Source of the DNA: an uncultured Porphyromonadaceae bacterium
GTDB taxonomy: Bacteria; Bacteroidota; Bacteroidia; Bacteroidales; Muribaculaceae
DNA: 64,000 nucleotides
Direction of reading: 5' to 3'
NCBI GenBank assembly: GCA_947575235.1
Contig: CANPMT010000005.1
Location: 1-64,000, forward strand
In this document: positions 31,789 to 42,400 of the stretch, in pieces
Position numbering within the stretch: the stretch's first letter is position 1
How the letters are laid out: each line of letters starts with the position of its first letter
Translations under genes and position numbers: made by a program
Notes under the pieces: generated by a model
Told to the model about the DNA's origin: nothing
Database searches by the model: none
The model's input: only the letters and a program-made list of their open reading frames with translations

Positions 31789-34700
31789 ATGGTGAAATTT
31801 CTATTGGAACGGCCCATAGCTGTCATAATGGCTTTCTTAGCGGCGGTGATTGTTGGACTCGCCTCATATTTCTCTATACCCGTGTCGTTATTGCCCGCAA
31901 TCGACATACCTGAAATAACGGTGAGGATTACAGGGGATAATATGTCGGCCCGTCAGCTTGAGAATGCTGTCACGGGTCCGATCCGACGCTGGGTGCAACA
32001 GGTGGAGGGAGTGGATGAGATCTCAAGTGAAACCCGCGACGGGTCGGCCGTGATCAGAATGGGATTTGAATATGGCGTGGATATTGACTTGGCTTTCATT
32101 GCGGTGAATGAGAAAATTGATGCCGCTATGAATATGCTGCCGCGTGATATGCAACGCCCCAAGGTGGTCAAGGCGAGTGCCACAGATATACCTGTGCTGT
32201 ATCTCACCATGACTCTGAAGGATTCGGTATATGATGCCCGTGGATTCAGGGATTTGGGTAAAGTGGCCGAGAGTATTGTGAGAAGGCGACTGGAACTGCT
32301 CCCGGAGGTGGCGATGGTGGACGTTACCGGTGTGCCGGAACTTATGGTGTGCGTGCAGCCTGACCGTCATATGACCGAGGCTGCCGGTATAACTGACGGC
32401 ATGATTGCCGATGCCTTGCGCTCAGCCAACAGTTCGCCGGGTGCCATGACCGTCAGGGAGGGGTATTATGAATACAATGTCGGAATATCTAATAATCTCC
32501 GCACCCCGGAGGATGTGGCCGACATCTATATAAATCATGCCGGAAAACTGATCAGACTCGGTGACGTGGCCACGGTGACAACTGCAGAACGTGAACCTGA
32601 CGGCATATCATCTTACAACGGCAAACGGGCTGTCACTCTCGCTGTTATCAAGAATAATGAGGAGGGGATAGATGGTATGAAGGATGTGTTGGGAAAGGTG
32701 ATTTCGGAGATGGAGGAGCTGTATCCCATGATTGAGTTCTCTATCAGCCGCAACCAGACTGACCTGCTCGATTTCACTATCTCGAACCTGGTGCAGAATC
32801 TTCTGCTCGGTTTGCTCCTTGTGTTTCTCATCACTGTGATATTCATGGGGGATCTGCGCTCACCGTTTGTGATAGGAATCACTATCGTGGTGGCGCTGGT
32901 GCTTACTTTCCTGATGTTCTATCTGTGTCATGTGTCGCTGAATGTGGTCTCTCTTTCGGGTTTGATTCTCGCTGTGGGGATGATGATTGACAATTCAACA
33001 ATCGTAACTGAAAATATTACCCAATGGAGGCAGAGGGGGCTCTCACTGACCAAGGCCTGCGACAGGGGAACAACTGAGATGATAACGCCTCTGCTGAGTT
33101 CTTCGCTCACGACTGTGGCGGTGTTCGTGCCGTTGGTGTTCATGAGTGGAATCGCGGGTGCCATTTTCACGGATCAGGCATTCTCAATAACGGTGGGTCT
33201 GGCAATGTCGTATCTGAGCGGGATTCTGCTCTTGCCTGTGCTGTATAGACTCTTTTTCAGAAAAAGAGGTGACTTTCACAAGTCATGGAGAATGGCCGGT
33301 TCTATCGAGAGGGTTATGGAGAGAGGTTATGACCGTGGGATTGCCTCTGTGTTCCGCCATAAGGTGATATGGCTCCTCATCACTGCCTTGACTTTCCCGG
33401 TGTGCTATCTGATGTTCCGTACGTTGCGCGTGGAGAGAATGCCGGCGCTCGACCATGTGGAGACTATCGCCCGTGTGGAATGGAATGAGAATATCAATGC
33501 GGTGGAGAATGACCGCCGAGTTGGGGAATTGCTGGGTGAATTCTCTAATTCGATTGCCGAGAGTGCGGCTGCGGCAGGTGTGCAGGATTATCTGCTTGAG
33601 GCGGGGAATGACCTCACATCAAATGATGCCGAAGTCTATATCAGATGTGAATCGGTGGAGAGACTTAACGAGGTGATGCGCCGGATCAAGGAATGGACCG
33701 GTAGTAATTACCCGACAGCCCAGATTACATTCTCTCCACCTGACAATATTTTCGAGAAGATATTTACCTCGTCAGAACCTGAACTTATGGTGAGACTAAC
33801 CCCGGGTCTGAGTAATGTGGAGATGACACCTGAGAGCTATTCTAAAATCGTAAGCAAGATAGCCACCGGATGTGGAGCGCCTGATGAGGTGACGGCTATA
33901 AGGAAGCAATCGGATATAAGAATTGATAACCGTAAACTGGCTCTTTATAAGATAGACCGTGGCACAGTGGAGGGGGCATTGCGCGACGCTTTCAAGCAGG
34001 AGAGTGTCACGACGCTGCGTTCGTTCAGTGAGTATCTCCCTTTGACAATCGGTGGGAAGAACAGGAATCTTGAGACAATTCTGTCGGAAACTATGGTGCG
34101 TACCCGTGGCAGCAATGAACTGATACCGCTGCGTGAGGTGGTGAGTGTGCGCAATGCTTATGATTTCAGTGAACTGACGGCCGGAAAGAACGGTGAGTAT
34201 CTCCCTGTGACGTATGCCTCGACATCCGGCACCGGGCAACTGATAAGCCATGTTGACGAGACATTGCGCGAGGAACCTGCATGGGATTATGAACTAACGG
34301 GAGCCTTCTTCTCGAATTCAAAGATGATGGGGGAGATGGTGGTGATTCTGCTCGTGTCGGTGGCATTGATGTATTTTATATTGTGTGCGCAGTTCGAGAG
34401 TTTTGTGCAGCCGCTCATTGTATTGCTTGAGATTCCGCTTGACACGGCTTTCGCCCTAATCATGTTGTGGCTTACAGGAAATTCCCTTAATATCATGTCG
34501 GCAATCGGTATAGTGGTGACGTGCGGCATTGTTGTTAATGACTCCATCCTTAAACTGGATGCCATCAATACCTTACGGAAGGAAGGTATGCCGCTGCAGG
34601 AGGCCATACATACCGCCGGATTGAGGCGGTTGCGCCCTATTGTGATGACCTCGCTCACCACAATGCTCGCGATGGTGCCATTGCTTTTCACCAATGATAT

Positions 34701-34830
34701 AGGGAGCCAGTTGCAGCGTCCGCTTGCGATAGCCATGATAGGGTCGATGGCCATAGGCACTCTTGTGAGCATTTTCATCATACCGTTGGTGTATTCTCTT
34801 GTTGTGGCCAAGGGTTCACTCCGTAAATAA
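31789..34830 (+). CDS. RND efflux permease, pump 1
   Basis: 1013 residues of the HAE1-type RND family. N-terminal helix IAVIMAFLAAVIVGLASYF, SLLPAIDIPEITV, porter region with EGVDEISSETRDGSAVI, and twelve membrane helices in two groups of six. The helix-4 proton-relay motif reads GMMIDNSTIVTEN (Asp401, Asn402), one acid rather than the DD of AcrB; the helix-10 region VVTCGIVVNDSILK has no Lys. These changes are usual in many Bacteroidetes pumps. Its start is 19 bases after the adaptor. Substrate cannot be deduced; a peptide is suggested only by context. Confidence 0.92.
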   Translation: MVKFLLERPIAVIMAFLAAVIVGLASYFSIPVSLLPAIDIPEITVRITGDNMSARQLENAVTGPIRRWVQQVEGVDEISSETRDGSAVIRMGFEYGVDIDLAFIAVNEKIDAAMNMLPRDMQRPKVVKASATDIPVLYLTMTLKDSVYDARGFRDLGKVAESIVRRRLELLPEVAMVDVTGVPELMVCVQPDRHMTEAAGITDGMIADALRSANSSPGAMTVREGYYEYNVGISNNLRTPEDVADIYINHAGKLIRLGDVATVTTAEREPDGISSYNGKRAVTLAVIKNNEEGIDGMKDVLGKVISEMEELYPMIEFSISRNQTDLLDFTISNLVQNLLLGLLLVFLITVIFMGDLRSPFVIGITIVVALVLTFLMFYLCHVSLNVVSLSGLILAVGMMIDNSTIVTENITQWRQRGLSLTKACDRGTTEMITPLLSSSLTTVAVFVPLVFMSGIAGAIFTDQAFSITVGLAMSYLSGILLLPVLYRLFFRKRGDFHKSWRMAGSIERVMERGYDRGIASVFRHKVIWLLITALTFPVCYLMFRTLRVERMPALDHVETIARVEWNENINAVENDRRVGELLGEFSNSIAESAAAAGVQDYLLEAGNDLTSNDAEVYIRCESVERLNEVMRRIKEWTGSNYPTAQITFSPPDNIFEKIFTSSEPELMVRLTPGLSNVEMTPESYSKIVSKIATGCGAPDEVTAIRKQSDIRIDNRKLALYKIDRGTVEGALRDAFKQESVTTLRSFSEYLPLTIGGKNRNLETILSETMVRTRGSNELIPLREVVSVRNAYDFSELTAGKNGEYLPVTYASTSGTGQLISHVDETLREEPAWDYELTGAFFSNSKMMGEMVVILLVSVALMYFILCAQFESFVQPLIVLLEIPLDTAFALIMLWLTGNSLNIMSAIGIVVTCGIVVNDSILKLDAINTLRKEGMPLQEAIHTAGLRRLRPIVMTSLTTMLAMVPLLFTNDIGSQLQRPLAIAMIGSMAIGTLVSIFIIPLVYSLVVAKGSLRK

Positions 34831-34845
34831 AACATCGGCAAAATC

Positions 34846-36348
34846 ATGAAACGTATCATCAGCAATTTAATATCAGGAATAGCAGTATTGACAGGTCTGT
34901 CGTCGGGAGTGTCGGCTCAAAATGCGGATGTTGTGAGACTCGGTCTCAGACAGACGATTAATCTCGCGGCTGACAGTTCATTGTCGGCTTTCCGTTACCG
35001 CAATCTTTATGAGTCGGGTTACTGGGCTTACCGTTCGTTCAAGGCGAACCGGTTGCCGAGCATGTCGATCAATATGACTCCGGCCCGTTATTACCGTGAT
35101 ATCGTATCGAGGTATGACTATGATAACAATATCGACGTGTATCGCTCCCAACAGTCGTATTTCGCCTCCTTAGGACTTAACCTTACCCAGAATTTCGACT
35201 GGTTGGGAGGAACGTTCTTTGTGGAATCGGATATCGACTATATCCATAATATGGGAGCCAATAAATTCAGCCAGTTCTCAAGTGTGCCTGTGAGGATAGG
35301 ATATTCCCAGCAGTTGCTCGGCTATAACAGCTTCAAGTGGGAGAAGAGGATTGAGCCTGTGAAGTATGAGAAAGTGAAACGTGAGTATCTTTACAATATG
35401 GAGAGCGTTTCGGAGAATGCCGTGTCGCTCTTTTTCAATCTCGCCCTTGCTCAGGCCGAGGATAAACTCGCACATGAGAATCTCGCTTCTGCCGACACCC
35501 TGTATGCGATGGGGGAGCGTAAGTTCAAGATCGCCTCAATATCACAGGCCGAACTTCTGACCCTTAAGCTGGATCTTGTCAACGCAAAGAATTCTGTTGA
35601 GAATTCCCGGATTTCGCTCAACCGTGCCAATGCCGCCCTTGCCTCTTTCTTAGGGATGGACCGCGACACGCATCTTGAGGTTGAACTCCCTTCTTTGCCC
35701 GTGTACAGGGAGATTCCGGTTGTGGAGGCTCTGGCACTGGCCCGTGAGAACAGTGCGGCGTTGCTGGCCGACAAGCAGGGGATTCTGGAGGCTGAAAGCG
35801 AAGTGAGCAGGCGAAAGGTTGAGAATATGTTTTCAGCCTCATTCAGCGCGAGCGTGGGCTTTAACCAGATAGGTGATAATTTTGGGGCAGCCTACAGGCA
35901 TCTCATGCGTCAGGATATGGTGTCGGTGTCGCTGACCATCCCTCTGCTTGACTGGGGAGTGAGGAAAGGACGGTATAAGATGGCTGTGAGCAGCCTGAAT
36001 GAGAAAAGAATATCGGCCCGGCAGAATGAGGAGTCGCTGAATGAGGAGGTGGCCATGACCGTGGATGATTTCAATATCCGTCTTGATATGATAAAGTCGG
36101 CTCAGGAGGCTATGGATCTGGCCGATATGGCGTATGACAGAACCCGCCAGAGATTTATGATAGGGAAGAGTGACCTCAGCAGCATGACGCTCGCCTCCGC
36201 CCGCAGGCAGGAAGCTACCCGAAACTATATCGAGGCTCTTAAGAATTATTGGCTGAGCTATTACACGCTGCGCAAGCTCACACTCTATGATTTTGAATTA
36301 GGTATACCCTTGTCGAGAAAGTTTGACATTGAGAACCATGTGAAATGA
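34846..36348 (+). CDS. TolC-family outer-membrane factor
   Basis: 500 residues. Signal peptide ending in GVSAQ. Long helical repeats typical of OMF alpha-barrels (MESVSENAVSLFFNLALAQAEDKLAHENL, later ARQNEESLNEEVAMTVDDFNIRLDM) and paired beta segments. Forms the trimeric outer-membrane exit duct. It is placed between the two pump genes and overlaps pump 2's start by four bases (ATGA), so both pumps probably share this channel. Confidence 0.9.
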   Translation: MKRIISNLISGIAVLTGLSSGVSAQNADVVRLGLRQTINLAADSSLSAFRYRNLYESGYWAYRSFKANRLPSMSINMTPARYYRDIVSRYDYDNNIDVYRSQQSYFASLGLNLTQNFDWLGGTFFVESDIDYIHNMGANKFSQFSSVPVRIGYSQQLLGYNSFKWEKRIEPVKYEKVKREYLYNMESVSENAVSLFFNLALAQAEDKLAHENLASADTLYAMGERKFKIASISQAELLTLKLDLVNAKNSVENSRISLNRANAALASFLGMDRDTHLEVELPSLPVYREIPVVEALALARENSAALLADKQGILEAESEVSRRKVENMFSASFSASVGFNQIGDNFGAAYRHLMRQDMVSVSLTIPLLDWGVRKGRYKMAVSSLNEKRISARQNEESLNEEVAMTVDDFNIRLDMIKSAQEAMDLADMAYDRTRQRFMIGKSDLSSMTLASARRQEATRNYIEALKNYWLSYYTLRKLTLYDFELGIPLSRKFDIENHVK

Positions 36349-39300
36349 TGAAGAGGTCAGGATTTCCAATTATCATAATATCGGTTGCCCTTACGTTATT
36401 GGGCGCCCTCCTTGTTACCTCTTTGCCAGTGAAGCTCTTCCCGTCAAGAGAACTTCCATCAATCACTGTAAATTTCTCCATGCCGGATAATTCATCTCTG
36501 GTGATTGAACAGGAGGTGACGTCAAAGCTTGAGGGGGTGCTGGGACGTATCAAGGGGGTGACCCGGATTGACTCCCGGTCAGGAAACGGCTCAGGGCACG
36601 TAACCATCGGTCTGGATAAGCATACCGATATTGATGTGGCGCGGCTCGAAGCTGCCACTCTTGTGAGGCAGATGTGGAGCAGTCTCCCTCCCGGTGTGAG
36701 TTACCCCTCCATATCGACACGGAAAGCCTCTGATGAGGCTTCTTTCCCATTCATGACATACACAGTTACGGCTCCCTTGAGCTCAAGGGATATCGGTCGA
36801 TATGCGGAGGAGCATGTGAAAACGGCGCTGGCAGATCTGCCTGGGGTAGCAAACATTGATATCCACGGCGTGCTCCCTATGGAGTATCGTCTCGAGTATG
36901 ATGCCGACCATCTATATTCTTTGGGAATTTCACCGGGTGATATAGCTTCGGCAATCGGCCGGCATTATGGATTTGAATTCCTTGGATTGGCAGATACCGA
37001 CGAGGGGAGTATCCGTGTTGTGCGTACAGGTGAAGGAGAGAAGGGTGAGCTGAATATTCACGATATAGCGGTGAATCTGCCTGACGGCACTCCTGTGGGG
37101 ATTGACCGCCTTGTGAAGATGACGCACCGTGAGGCCGTGCCGTCGGGTTATTTCCGTATCAACGGTAAAAATTCAATTTATCTCAATGTCACTGCCGAAG
37201 AGGAGGCCAACCGTATCGAACTTTCAAAGCTTGTGCGCCGCGCTGTGAAGGATATGGAGAAGAGCGCTCCCAAGGGGATGGAGTTCAATCTGGTGTCGGA
37301 TTCTTCTGACAATATCACGAAGGAACTGGATAAGATTTGGGTGCGGACATCCCTTACTGTGCTTCTATTGCTCCTTTTTATCGTGGTGGCTACGCTGGAT
37401 ATCAGATATTCCCTGCTGATTGTGGTGAGTCTGGTTATCAATCTTGGAGTAGCCGTGATTTTCTACCGGCTGTCTGGCACGGAGATTCATCTATATTCTC
37501 TTGCCGGAATCACTATCTCCCTCAATCTGGTTATCGACAATACTATTGTGATGTGCGACCATTATATGCGGAGACGTGACCTCAAGGTTTTTCCGGCTAT
37601 TTTGGCTGCCACACTCACAACTATCGGGGCATTGACTGTGATATTCTTTCTGGATGATGAGGTAAAGGCGAATCTGATTGATTTTGTAGTGGTAGTGGTG
37701 GTGAATTTAGTGGTGTCGTTAGGGGTTGCGCTCTTTCTCGTGCCTGCTTTGGCCGAGTATTCCGGCATTAAAGCCGGGAGAAGGAAGAGAAGCCGTTTCG
37801 CGGCGGCTCCCTCGAGGATTGCGATGAAATGCTACCGGGGTTATATCGGGTTTGCCCTCCGCTTCAGATGGATTTTCTTTCTTCTTATGGCAGGGGGAAT
37901 TGGTGTGACAGGCGGGCTTTTCTTTACAAAAGTAAGTGAGGGTGTGTATTTCACCCGTCATGAGGAGGAGAAGACTCTGATAATTGCTGCATCGCTTCCC
38001 AACGGATCAACTCTTCCGCAGATGAATGCCCTGATGCAAGAGATGGAGTTGTTTCTTATGGGAGAATCAGGCATCAGGCAGTTCCAGACCAATGTCTTCA
38101 GTGGACGTAACGGCGCCATATATGTGAGATTCACTGATAAAGCCTTGAAAACAAGCTATCCCTATAAACTCAAATCGGAGGTGATATCAAAGGCTTTGAC
38201 GCTTGGCGGAGGAAGCTGGAGTGTGAGCGGTGTTGATGACATGGGATTTAACAATGAACTGAGGGAAGAGTCGGGTGGCACCCATATAATATTGCGCGGG
38301 TTCAATTATGATGAACTCTATTCGCAGGCTGAAAGGGTAAGGGATTCTCTTTTGGCTCACCGCAGGATAAATGATGTGGAGATAAGATCTGATTTCTCGC
38401 TCTGGAAGGATGACTATTCGGAGTATAAGCTCACGATTGACAAAATGGCTCTTGCCGAAGCCGGGATATCGGTTTATGATTTTTACAATGCCATCACACC
38501 TGTGTTCGGCAGAAATATATATTGCGGCAGTGTGGCCTCAGATTTCGGGGATGAGGGGGTTAGGCTATCGGCCCTGCAAGGAGGTGAGTATGATGTATGG
38601 GGATTGAAGAATATGCCTATCCGTATCGGCGACAGGTATTTCAGGATATCCGATCTCGCCACTTTTGAGAAGGGGAGTTCACCAAAGGAGATTGTGAAGG
38701 AGAGTCAGGCCTATAGACTGTGTATACAGTATGCGTATGTAGGGTCATGGCAACAGGGTAACAATTTCGCAGAGAAGATAATCTCCTCGTTCCGACAGAG
38801 TATGCCGGCCGGATACAGTATAGAGAGGGATCTTTCGGTGAGAGGATGGGACACAAAAGATTATTCAATCTATCTGCTTTTAGGGATTGTGGTGCTTGTG
38901 ATTTTCTTGCTCTCTGCCATTCTGTTCAATTCATTGCTGCGTCCGTTGGCCATCATTGCGGTCATACCGATGTCGTATGTAGGTATTTTTCTTACCTTCT
39001 GGTTGTTTGACCTGAAATTTGACCAGGGTGGCTTCGCCTCGTTTATCCTGTTGAGCGGTATAACGGTAAACGCCGCCATTTATCTTATTTATGAGTTTGA
39101 CAGAATAAGGGGGTGTATAGGTGGAAGAGGAATACAGCCCTTGAGAATATATCTGAAGGCTTTCGGTGTGAAGATAATGCCTATCCTGATGACGGTGATA
39201 TCTACTGTGTTGGGTTTTATCCCCTTCATCGTTGGCACTTCGAAAGAGGGGTTCTGGTTCCCCTTGGCGGCGGGCACAATAGGGGGCTTGTTATTCTCGC

Positions 39301-39353
39301 TTATAGCCGTGGTGTTTTATCTCCCACTTATGATTCTGCCCCGTAGAAGGTGA
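36345..39353 (+). CDS. RND efflux permease, pump 2
   Basis: 1002 residues, RND superfamily but clearly different from pump 1. Start MMKRSGFPIIIISVALTLLGALLVTSLPVKLFPSRELPSITVNF; porter segments RIKGVTRIDSRSGNGSGHVTIGLD; helix 4 with SLNLVIDNTIVMCDHY (Asp398, Asn399); second half begins near FRWIFFLLMAGGIGVTGGLFF. Translationally coupled to the OMF gene. With pump 1 it may form a mixed trimer, as MdtB and MdtC do, or two alternative pumps on one adaptor. Terminator follows. Confidence 0.9.
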   Translation: MMKRSGFPIIIISVALTLLGALLVTSLPVKLFPSRELPSITVNFSMPDNSSLVIEQEVTSKLEGVLGRIKGVTRIDSRSGNGSGHVTIGLDKHTDIDVARLEAATLVRQMWSSLPPGVSYPSISTRKASDEASFPFMTYTVTAPLSSRDIGRYAEEHVKTALADLPGVANIDIHGVLPMEYRLEYDADHLYSLGISPGDIASAIGRHYGFEFLGLADTDEGSIRVVRTGEGEKGELNIHDIAVNLPDGTPVGIDRLVKMTHREAVPSGYFRINGKNSIYLNVTAEEEANRIELSKLVRRAVKDMEKSAPKGMEFNLVSDSSDNITKELDKIWVRTSLTVLLLLLFIVVATLDIRYSLLIVVSLVINLGVAVIFYRLSGTEIHLYSLAGITISLNLVIDNTIVMCDHYMRRRDLKVFPAILAATLTTIGALTVIFFLDDEVKANLIDFVVVVVVNLVVSLGVALFLVPALAEYSGIKAGRRKRSRFAAAPSRIAMKCYRGYIGFALRFRWIFFLLMAGGIGVTGGLFFTKVSEGVYFTRHEEEKTLIIAASLPNGSTLPQMNALMQEMELFLMGESGIRQFQTNVFSGRNGAIYVRFTDKALKTSYPYKLKSEVISKALTLGGGSWSVSGVDDMGFNNELREESGGTHIILRGFNYDELYSQAERVRDSLLAHRRINDVEIRSDFSLWKDDYSEYKLTIDKMALAEAGISVYDFYNAITPVFGRNIYCGSVASDFGDEGVRLSALQGGEYDVWGLKNMPIRIGDRYFRISDLATFEKGSSPKEIVKESQAYRLCIQYAYVGSWQQGNNFAEKIISSFRQSMPAGYSIERDLSVRGWDTKDYSIYLLLGIVVLVIFLLSAILFNSLLRPLAIIAVIPMSYVGIFLTFWLFDLKFDQGGFASFILLSGITVNAAIYLIYEFDRIRGCIGGRGIQPLRIYLKAFGVKIMPILMTVISTVLGFIPFIVGTSKEGFWFPLAAGTIGGLLFSLIAVVFYLPLMILPRRR

Positions 39354-39376
39354 TACGTATGGATAATGGCAAGAAA

Positions 39377-39411
39377 GCCGGACAGAGGTGATTCTGTCCG
39401 GCCTCCTTTTT
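39377..39411 (+). terminator. terminator of the RND operon
   Basis: 10-base stem GCCGGACAGA / TCTGTCCGGC (39377-39386 with 39393-39402) followed by CTCC and a T-run. Confidence 0.85.
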
Positions 39412-39426
39412 GTTGATGTGCGTGGT

Positions 39427-42400
39427 TTATTCAGTAGGGAGGAGAGGGTTGAGGAGAGCGTCGATACGCTCCTGCTCGGAGAGGGTGCCGTCGCCGACAG
39501 GGACGGGGACACCGAAGAATTTGCGCTCTTTGTCGACGGCATCCAGGTCAAAGAAGCCCAGTCGTTCGCCGGTGACAATCTCTTGTGCGAGGATGCGGTG
39601 CTGCATGTTGCAGAGCGATTCCCCCTCACTTGTGAGAGACGGGAGCGTGGGCATATTCGACAGGCGGTCAAGACGATAGAAGAGTGCGCCGTAGGGGGCT
39701 TTCACCACACTCAGAAGATAGTCGTCGTCGTTGGCTATGTTCACCAGACGGAGGTCGGACGTGGTGCGCACCTCACGGGTTTCGTTCTGATTCAGATCCT
39801 GAAGAAGAGAGAGCGGATGCTTGGCTACCTTGCCATCGGCATATGTGAGTATGATGCGGCCATCTTTCTCGCGGTCTTTTATGGCGAGGGCGAGAAGACA
39901 ATCAGGTTCGTAGTCGAGATATGTGTCGTCGCTTGATACCCTTACCTTTGAATCGCGCATGAAATATGCGTAGAAATTGGGTGTGGAGAAGTTGGGCTCA
40001 AAATAGTGGAGCACATTGAATCTGTGACGCCCTGTGGTGACTTTCTGCTCAGTGTCCTGAACCTCCTCCTCTTCGGGAAGCTCCTCCTCGATTTTGGGAG
40101 GTTCGGGCTTGGGTGCTATCTTCGGAATGTTGTTGAGAACGGGTTTCTCCTCAGGCTGAGGTTCCGAAGGAGTGGAATTATCCTCTTCTCCGACTCCCCA
40201 GAGTTTCATGAGGAGACGGTAGTTGTGGCTTCTGTTCTTTATGAATTCGTCGCGCTCGCTTTCAAGACGCGGTTTTGTGGTTGAGCTGGAGCGTACGAAT
40301 ATCACGCCGTCAAGCTCCACAGGAATCTCCACAGGGAGCACTTTCACAACGATTACCCCCTTCTTTGATTCGGGATCGGATTCTATCTCCCAGTGGTCTT
40401 TCGCATGCACAGGGAGTGTGCGGTCAAGATGGTTCTGGAGGTCTACAATCATAGCGTCGATGGTGGGTTTGTGACCATGGCTCTGACGGTAAGCGAGGTC
40501 GTCGTCAAGGCCATTCTCATAACCGGCATCATTCACACCTATATATAAGGTGCCACCACGGGCGTTCATGAAGCCGCATATTATGTGGGTGATCTCGCGA
40601 AGCTGTTCGCGCACATCCGGACGGCTGCCGCCATGGGTGGAATAGATCAGGCTGCTCTTGAACTCGACTGTCTGCGACTCGTCGCCGTAATATTTAGAGG
40701 TGGGCACGGTGCTGTTGACGTTGAGCAATGTCGATATCTCTTTCATGATCTCCTTGCGCGATTTCTCAAGGTCGCGCGGGAGCATGTTGTATGACAGCAC
40801 AAGCGACGCGAGGTGACCTTCGGTCTCATTGCGTGGATTGTGCCAGAGATTCCAGAGCCAGTCGGAATTCTCGTTTATCCCTAAGTCGGCCACTATCTTG
40901 AGGCGTGTGTGCAGGCGTTCGAGCATCGGTGAGCGGCTCACACGTTTCTCGCAATGCTCAAGCCATTCCAGGTTGACACGCTGGTTACGTCCGAAATCCT
41001 GGAGGAGTTTAAGAAGTTCCATATGTGTGGCGACGTCCTCAAGCAGTGTGGGTTCCTCAATTATTTTGCAGAGAATTGTGGCAAGACCGAGATAATTGAA
41101 TGCCTTGATATATTCCGTCTGGAGATAGGCGCAGCGCTGCAGCATGTAGATGAGCTCCATCATCTCCTCGCGCGACATAACCTCCTCAACCTCAACCACG
41201 GTGGAGTTCTCGAGATCGGTTATGCCTGATACCTCACCGAAGTTCTGCATGAGATTATAGAGGCATTCTGATTTCTTTATTCCGCCGGGGACAAGGTCCT
41301 GGTTCTCGGCAAGTTCACCGATAAAGAACTGTATCATGGATCCGGAATGGTCAGGCTCGACATAGCGTACCCTTACAATCATACCCTCGCGGAGATTGGC
41401 GGTTGACTCGTCGTAGTTGACCTTAAAAGTGCAGCCTAACTCAGAAAGACAGAGCCAAACGTTGTTGGCACGGTCAAAGTGGGTTACAATCGCGTTCGAT
41501 TCCATGTAGGAGCTGATGTTCTCAAGCATGAAGTCATCGAGATGCGATTTCATGGAGAATTCGAACTGGTCGTTTCTGCGGATAACTGTGGCCGGGAATA
41601 GGAGAGGGGTGCCGTTGTCGGTCTGGGCAAATGAGAGCGAGCCGTCGTAATTGTTGGGAATGTCACGGTAAGAGAGCCATCCCAAGAGGTGGATTGTATC
41701 GCATGGCATCCACCCCTCACCCTGCACTTCATCGTCGTGGATGGTACAATGAAACTGGAGACGCTGCCGCTCGTTGCCACTGTTGACGATGCGCACATCG
41801 TCCATGATAACTTTCACATCCTCACCCTCATAAGGGGGACGTTTGCGCGTCTTTATGCCGGCTGTCTGGTCTTCACCGAAAATCGACCATGCAATCTCCT
41901 CCCACATCTTGCCGTAGGTGGCGAGATCTTTTGTTTTGCGCAGGTTCTGCACATGAATGTCATCGGCCAGGGATACTTTCGGGTTAAGCCAGTCGAATAT
42001 GTTGTTCGGGATTATTGTGGAATCAGGATTCGCGTTGCGCGCCACGATATGAAGAGAGTCTGAACGCAGCTGCACCTCCGCTTTTGAGGTGGTGTAGGTT
42101 TTTACGATATCCGAACGTTCCTCGGTTGCTCCGGTTGGACTGGAGGATTTCATAATGAGGAGAGTAGGGTGCTCCGTATCATTCCAGGTGAATTCATTCT
42201 GCCCCTCCATGCCAAGCAGGGCATCGATTCCCTTATTAAGGAGAGTCTCGAATGAGCTTGTATTAAGATAGGAGATATATCGGTAAAGCATGGCGCGGTT
42301 GATGCGCAGGTCCACAAGGTCGGTGTCGGTGGCAAGGAGACTTTGCACGGCGATGGCCAGAATCATACGTATCACAGTCTTGTTCTCCTCGCTTGAGTCG

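Noticed and set aside
39388-39936. 182-codon plus-strand frame antisense to the AlbA_2 gene
   Set aside because: It is a shadow of the long minus-strand gene, whose motifs are clear; it shows no family features and lies in its wobble-rich reverse frame.
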